This document shows positions 5,526 to 7,348 of a stretch of DNA of 7,348 nucleotides, piece by piece (position 1 is the first letter of the stretch; every line of letters begins with the position of its first letter). The stretch spans positions 1 through 7,348 of the forward strand of contig CAJXPC010000077.1 in NCBI GenBank assembly GCA_913057845.1, given 5' to 3'. Made by a program: the position numbers and the translations under genes. The DNA is from an uncultured Pseudomonadota bacterium (lineage in GTDB: Bacteria; Pseudomonadota; Gammaproteobacteria; Burkholderiales; Eutrophovitaceae). The notes beneath the pieces are model-generated. The model saw only the letters and a program-made list of their open reading frames with translations. It was not told the DNA's origin and ran no database searches.

Positions 5526-6011
5526 ATGTTTAGGTACTTAGGATTGGTCTTTTTTCTTTATGCGTCTGTAGTTTTTTCCGCCCATCATGAGTCAACGGAA
5601 CATTCTAGCGAAATGCACATTATGAATGCCTGGGTCAAAGAGCCGTTGCCGGGTGTTGATGCCACTGGGGCGTATTTGTTTATTCATAATCACGGTAAGC
5701 GCTCTGATCGTTTGGTAGGGGTGTCCACTGAGATTGCAAGTGTGAGCGAGATCCATGAAATGTCTCATGAGAACGGTGTTATGAAGATGCGGCGATTGGA
5801 GTCCGGGATTACCTTGGCTCCTGACCAAAAAGTGCAATTAGAGCCAGGTGGGATTCACATCATGCTTTTTCATCTCAATAAGCCGATTAAAGCGGGAGAG
5901 GCGTATGTCCTGAGGTTAGAGTTTGAAGAAAGCGGGCTATTAGATGTGCCCGTTATAGTGAAAAAAAATGCGCGTTCCGAATTACATGATCATCACGAAC
6001 ATAATCATTAA
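5526..6011 (+). CDS. PCu(A)C-family periplasmic copper chaperone with His-rich tail
   Basis: A 161-residue periplasmic protein of the PCu(A)C family (DUF461, PF04314), which binds Cu(I) and in studied members supplies the CuA site of cytochrome c oxidase. The start is ATG at 5526, because GGAGG (5515-5519) lies 6 bases upstream and the signal peptide begins right there; an in-frame ATG at 5499 has no such support. The signal is residues 1-19 (cleavage near FSA). Family landmarks are NAWVKEPLPG (34-43), TGAYLFIHNHG (47-57) and the copper site H77, M88 (or M86), H111 and M113, in EIHEM and GGIHIMLF. The C-terminus HDHHEHNH (154-161) is an extra histidine-rich metal-binding tail, and His residues also cluster after the signal (H20, H21, H26, H31). 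The gene sits 56 bases after HupE and probably shares its transcript. No SCO gene is visible in the window. Confidence 0.95.
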   Translation: MFRYLGLVFFLYASVVFSAHHESTEHSSEMHIMNAWVKEPLPGVDATGAYLFIHNHGKRSDRLVGVSTEIASVSEIHEMSHENGVMKMRRLESGITLAPDQKVQLEPGGIHIMLFHLNKPIKAGEAYVLRLEFEESGLLDVPVIVKKNARSELHDHHEHNH

Positions 6012-6070
6012 TGAGTCACTCAGACAATCAAGCGAATAAAAAATCACATCTGTTGAGAGGTTGTTTATGA
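6011..6070 (+). CDS. 19-codon micro-ORF bridging PCu(A)C and yheS
   Basis: An ORF of 19 codons (MSHSDNQANKKSHLLRGCL) begins at the ATG inside TAATG, so its first base is the last base of the PCu(A)C stop codon. It ends at the TGA inside ATGA, overlapping the yheS start. It has no Shine-Dalgarno of its own, so it would depend on termination-reinitiation from the chaperone gene. The yheS Shine-Dalgarno GAGAGG (6055-6060) lies inside it. It may be a coupling device or pure coincidence; the peptide matches nothing I know. Confidence 0.2.
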   Translation: MSHSDNQANKKSHLLRGCL

Positions 6071-7348
6071 TTACTGCTGACGGGATTGCCCTTCGACGTG
6101 GTGAGAAAATTCTCTTCCAAAATGCTCGCTTCACATTTTATGCGCGCAATAAAATTGGAATAACAGGCAGTAACGGTTCGGGAAAAAGTAGTTTATTTGC
6201 ATTATTGCTTGGTGAGATGCAGGCTGATGCTGGAACCCTCGGTGTCCAGCCAGGGCTCGTGATTTCGCATGTTGCCCAAGAGTTGCCAAGAGGCACCCGT
6301 CGCGCGATTGACTATGTCATCGATGGTGATGTTGAGCTTCGTGAGGTACAACGCAAGCTCAAGGTTGCTGAGGAGCAATCGGACGCGGATCAGATCGGTA
6401 TTTTGCACGAGCATCTTGGCGCGATTAATGGATACAGTGCTGAGGCGCGGGCGAATCAGTTATTAGACGGCTTAGGGTTCAAGATTGAGGAGATAATTAA
6501 CCCGGTTGACTACTTTTCGGGTGGGTGGCGCATGCGCCTTAATTTAGCGCGAGCTTTAATGTGTCGCTCAGATCTCTTACTTTTGGACGAACCTACAAAT
6601 CACTTGGATCTTGATGCTGTGATTTGGCTTGAGTCGTGGCTTAAACATTTTCCTGGCACCTTGTTGTTGATTTCCCACGACCGATCTTTTTTGGATAATG
6701 TCGTTCAGACGATCTGCTTTATCGATGGAGGCGCACTCAAAACGTATAAAGGAAATTATTCGGCATTCGAGGTGCAGCGTGCATCACATCTTGCACAGGA
6801 AAAAGCGTCGTATATCAAGCAGCAACGTGAGATTGATCATATGAAAAGCTTTGTTGAGCGTTTTCGTGCGAAAGCGACAAAAGCCCGACAAGCGCAAAGT
6901 CGAATGAAGCAATTGGCAAAGTTGGAGTTAATTGCCCCAGCGCATGCCCATACCGCTTTTCGTTTTGAATTTAGGGAGCCAGTTTCAAAGCCGGATCCAG
7001 CTTTGGTTGTGACGGATGTTTCAATTGGATATGACGAAAAAGCCATTTTAGAAAATATTCGTTTTGAGTTGAGATCCGGAGCGAGAATTGGATTGCTTGG
7101 GCGTAATGGAGCAGGCAAGTCGACGCTTATTCGTTTCTTAGCAGGCCAGATAAAAGCGATTAAAGGAGAGGTCTCGAAGAGTAAAGATTTGGCGATTGGG
7201 TATTTTGAGCAAAACTCACTGGATCAGCTCAGAGAGGATGAGAACCCGCTGCAGCACCTGGTTCGCATTGCTGGATTTACCAAAGAGCAGCAGCTCAGAA
7301 ACTACCTGGGTAGTTTTGGTTTTATAGGAGATGATATATTTCGAGAGC
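6067..7348 (+). CDS. yheS: ABC-F ATPase YheS, 3' end outside the window
   Basis: The first 427 residues of an ABC-F family protein; E. coli YheS is about 640 residues, so roughly two thirds are present. ABC-F proteins are soluble, have two ATPase domains and no membrane domain, and act at the ribosome E-site in translation. ABC1 shows Walker A GSNGSGKS (34-41), signature FSGGWRMRL (150-158), Walker B LLLLDEP (170-176) and H-switch SHDRSFLD (203-210). The interdomain linker (about 230-310), which reaches the P-site tRNA in this family, is rich in charged residues (RFRAKATKARQAQSRMKQL, 265-283). ABC2 begins at about 313 with Walker A GRNGAGKS (345-352). Its signature and Walker B are beyond the edge. 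Similarity to E. coli YheS runs along the whole visible length. GAGAGG lies 6 bases before ATG. The start overlaps the micro-ORF stop, and PCu(A)C ends 55 bases upstream. Confidence 0.95.
   Translation, partial: MITADGIALRRGEKILFQNARFTFYARNKIGITGSNGSGKSSLFALLLGEMQADAGTLGVQPGLVISHVAQELPRGTRRAIDYVIDGDVELREVQRKLKVAEEQSDADQIGILHEHLGAINGYSAEARANQLLDGLGFKIEEIINPVDYFSGGWRMRLNLARALMCRSDLLLLDEPTNHLDLDAVIWLESWLKHFPGTLLLISHDRSFLDNVVQTICFIDGGALKTYKGNYSAFEVQRASHLAQEKASYIKQQREIDHMKSFVERFRAKATKARQAQSRMKQLAKLELIAPAHAHTAFRFEFREPVSKPDPALVVTDVSIGYDEKAILENIRFELRSGARIGLLGRNGAGKSTLIRFLAGQIKAIKGEVSKSKDLAIGYFEQNSLDQLREDENPLQHLVRIAGFTKEQQLRNYLGSFGFIGDDIFRE

Noticed and set aside
1..7348. CRISPR arrays, insertion sequences, tRNA or rRNA genes
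   Set aside because: No regularly spaced repeats, transposase motifs, terminal inverted repeats with target duplications, or conserved RNA gene sequence were seen.

Overview
This window looks like a gammaproteobacterial chromosome fragment, probably from an aquatic or marine lineage. The best taxonomic clue is the YheS-type ABC-F gene, which closely resembles the enterobacterial protein as I remember it. Gram-negative outer-membrane, periplasmic and inner-membrane proteins fit with this. The first 48 bases are not genomic: they match the Illumina P7 tail, an 8-base i7 index and the Nextera Read-2 transposase adapter. The left edge is therefore an untrimmed library artefact at a contig end.

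Left part (49-2288), all on the minus strand. Read in the direction of transcription, the genes are a small secreted CxxC protein (94 aa), an outer-membrane beta-barrel porin with an N-terminal coiled coil (446 aa), and the N-terminal 122 residues of a ZnuA-like metal-binding lipoprotein or periplasmic protein cut by the adapter. The porin is followed by a strong hairpin. The ZnuA-like gene is preceded by a second hairpin with a T7 run and a 7-codon mini-ORF. Together they look like an uptake module carrying zinc (or a similar cation) across the outer membrane to a periplasmic carrier. The permease and ATPase would lie beyond the left edge.

Middle (2289-2992): about 700 bases without a convincing gene. 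It holds a minus-strand promoter for the CxxC gene, a plus-strand promoter whose spacer is an imperfect 20-bp palindrome, and a region able to fold into one long irregular hairpin. The outer part of that hairpin resembles the closing stem of 6S RNA. It also holds a small doubtful ORF and a second possible promoter. It leads into a DEAD-box RNA helicase (2993-4210) whose motif II reads DETD.

Right part (4211-7348), plus strand: a terminator region, a HupE/UreJ-type membrane protein with a periplasmic domain, a periplasmic PCu(A)C copper chaperone with a His-rich tail, and the first two thirds of yheS. A 19-codon micro-ORF overlaps both the chaperone stop codon and the yheS start codon. HupE and PCu(A)C form a second metal-handling pair, so the helicase sits between two metal modules.

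No CRISPR array, insertion sequence, tRNA or rRNA was seen. The most interesting unexplained parts are the structured RNA upstream of the helicase, the leader of the ZnuA-like gene, and the uncharacterised porin/CxxC pair.
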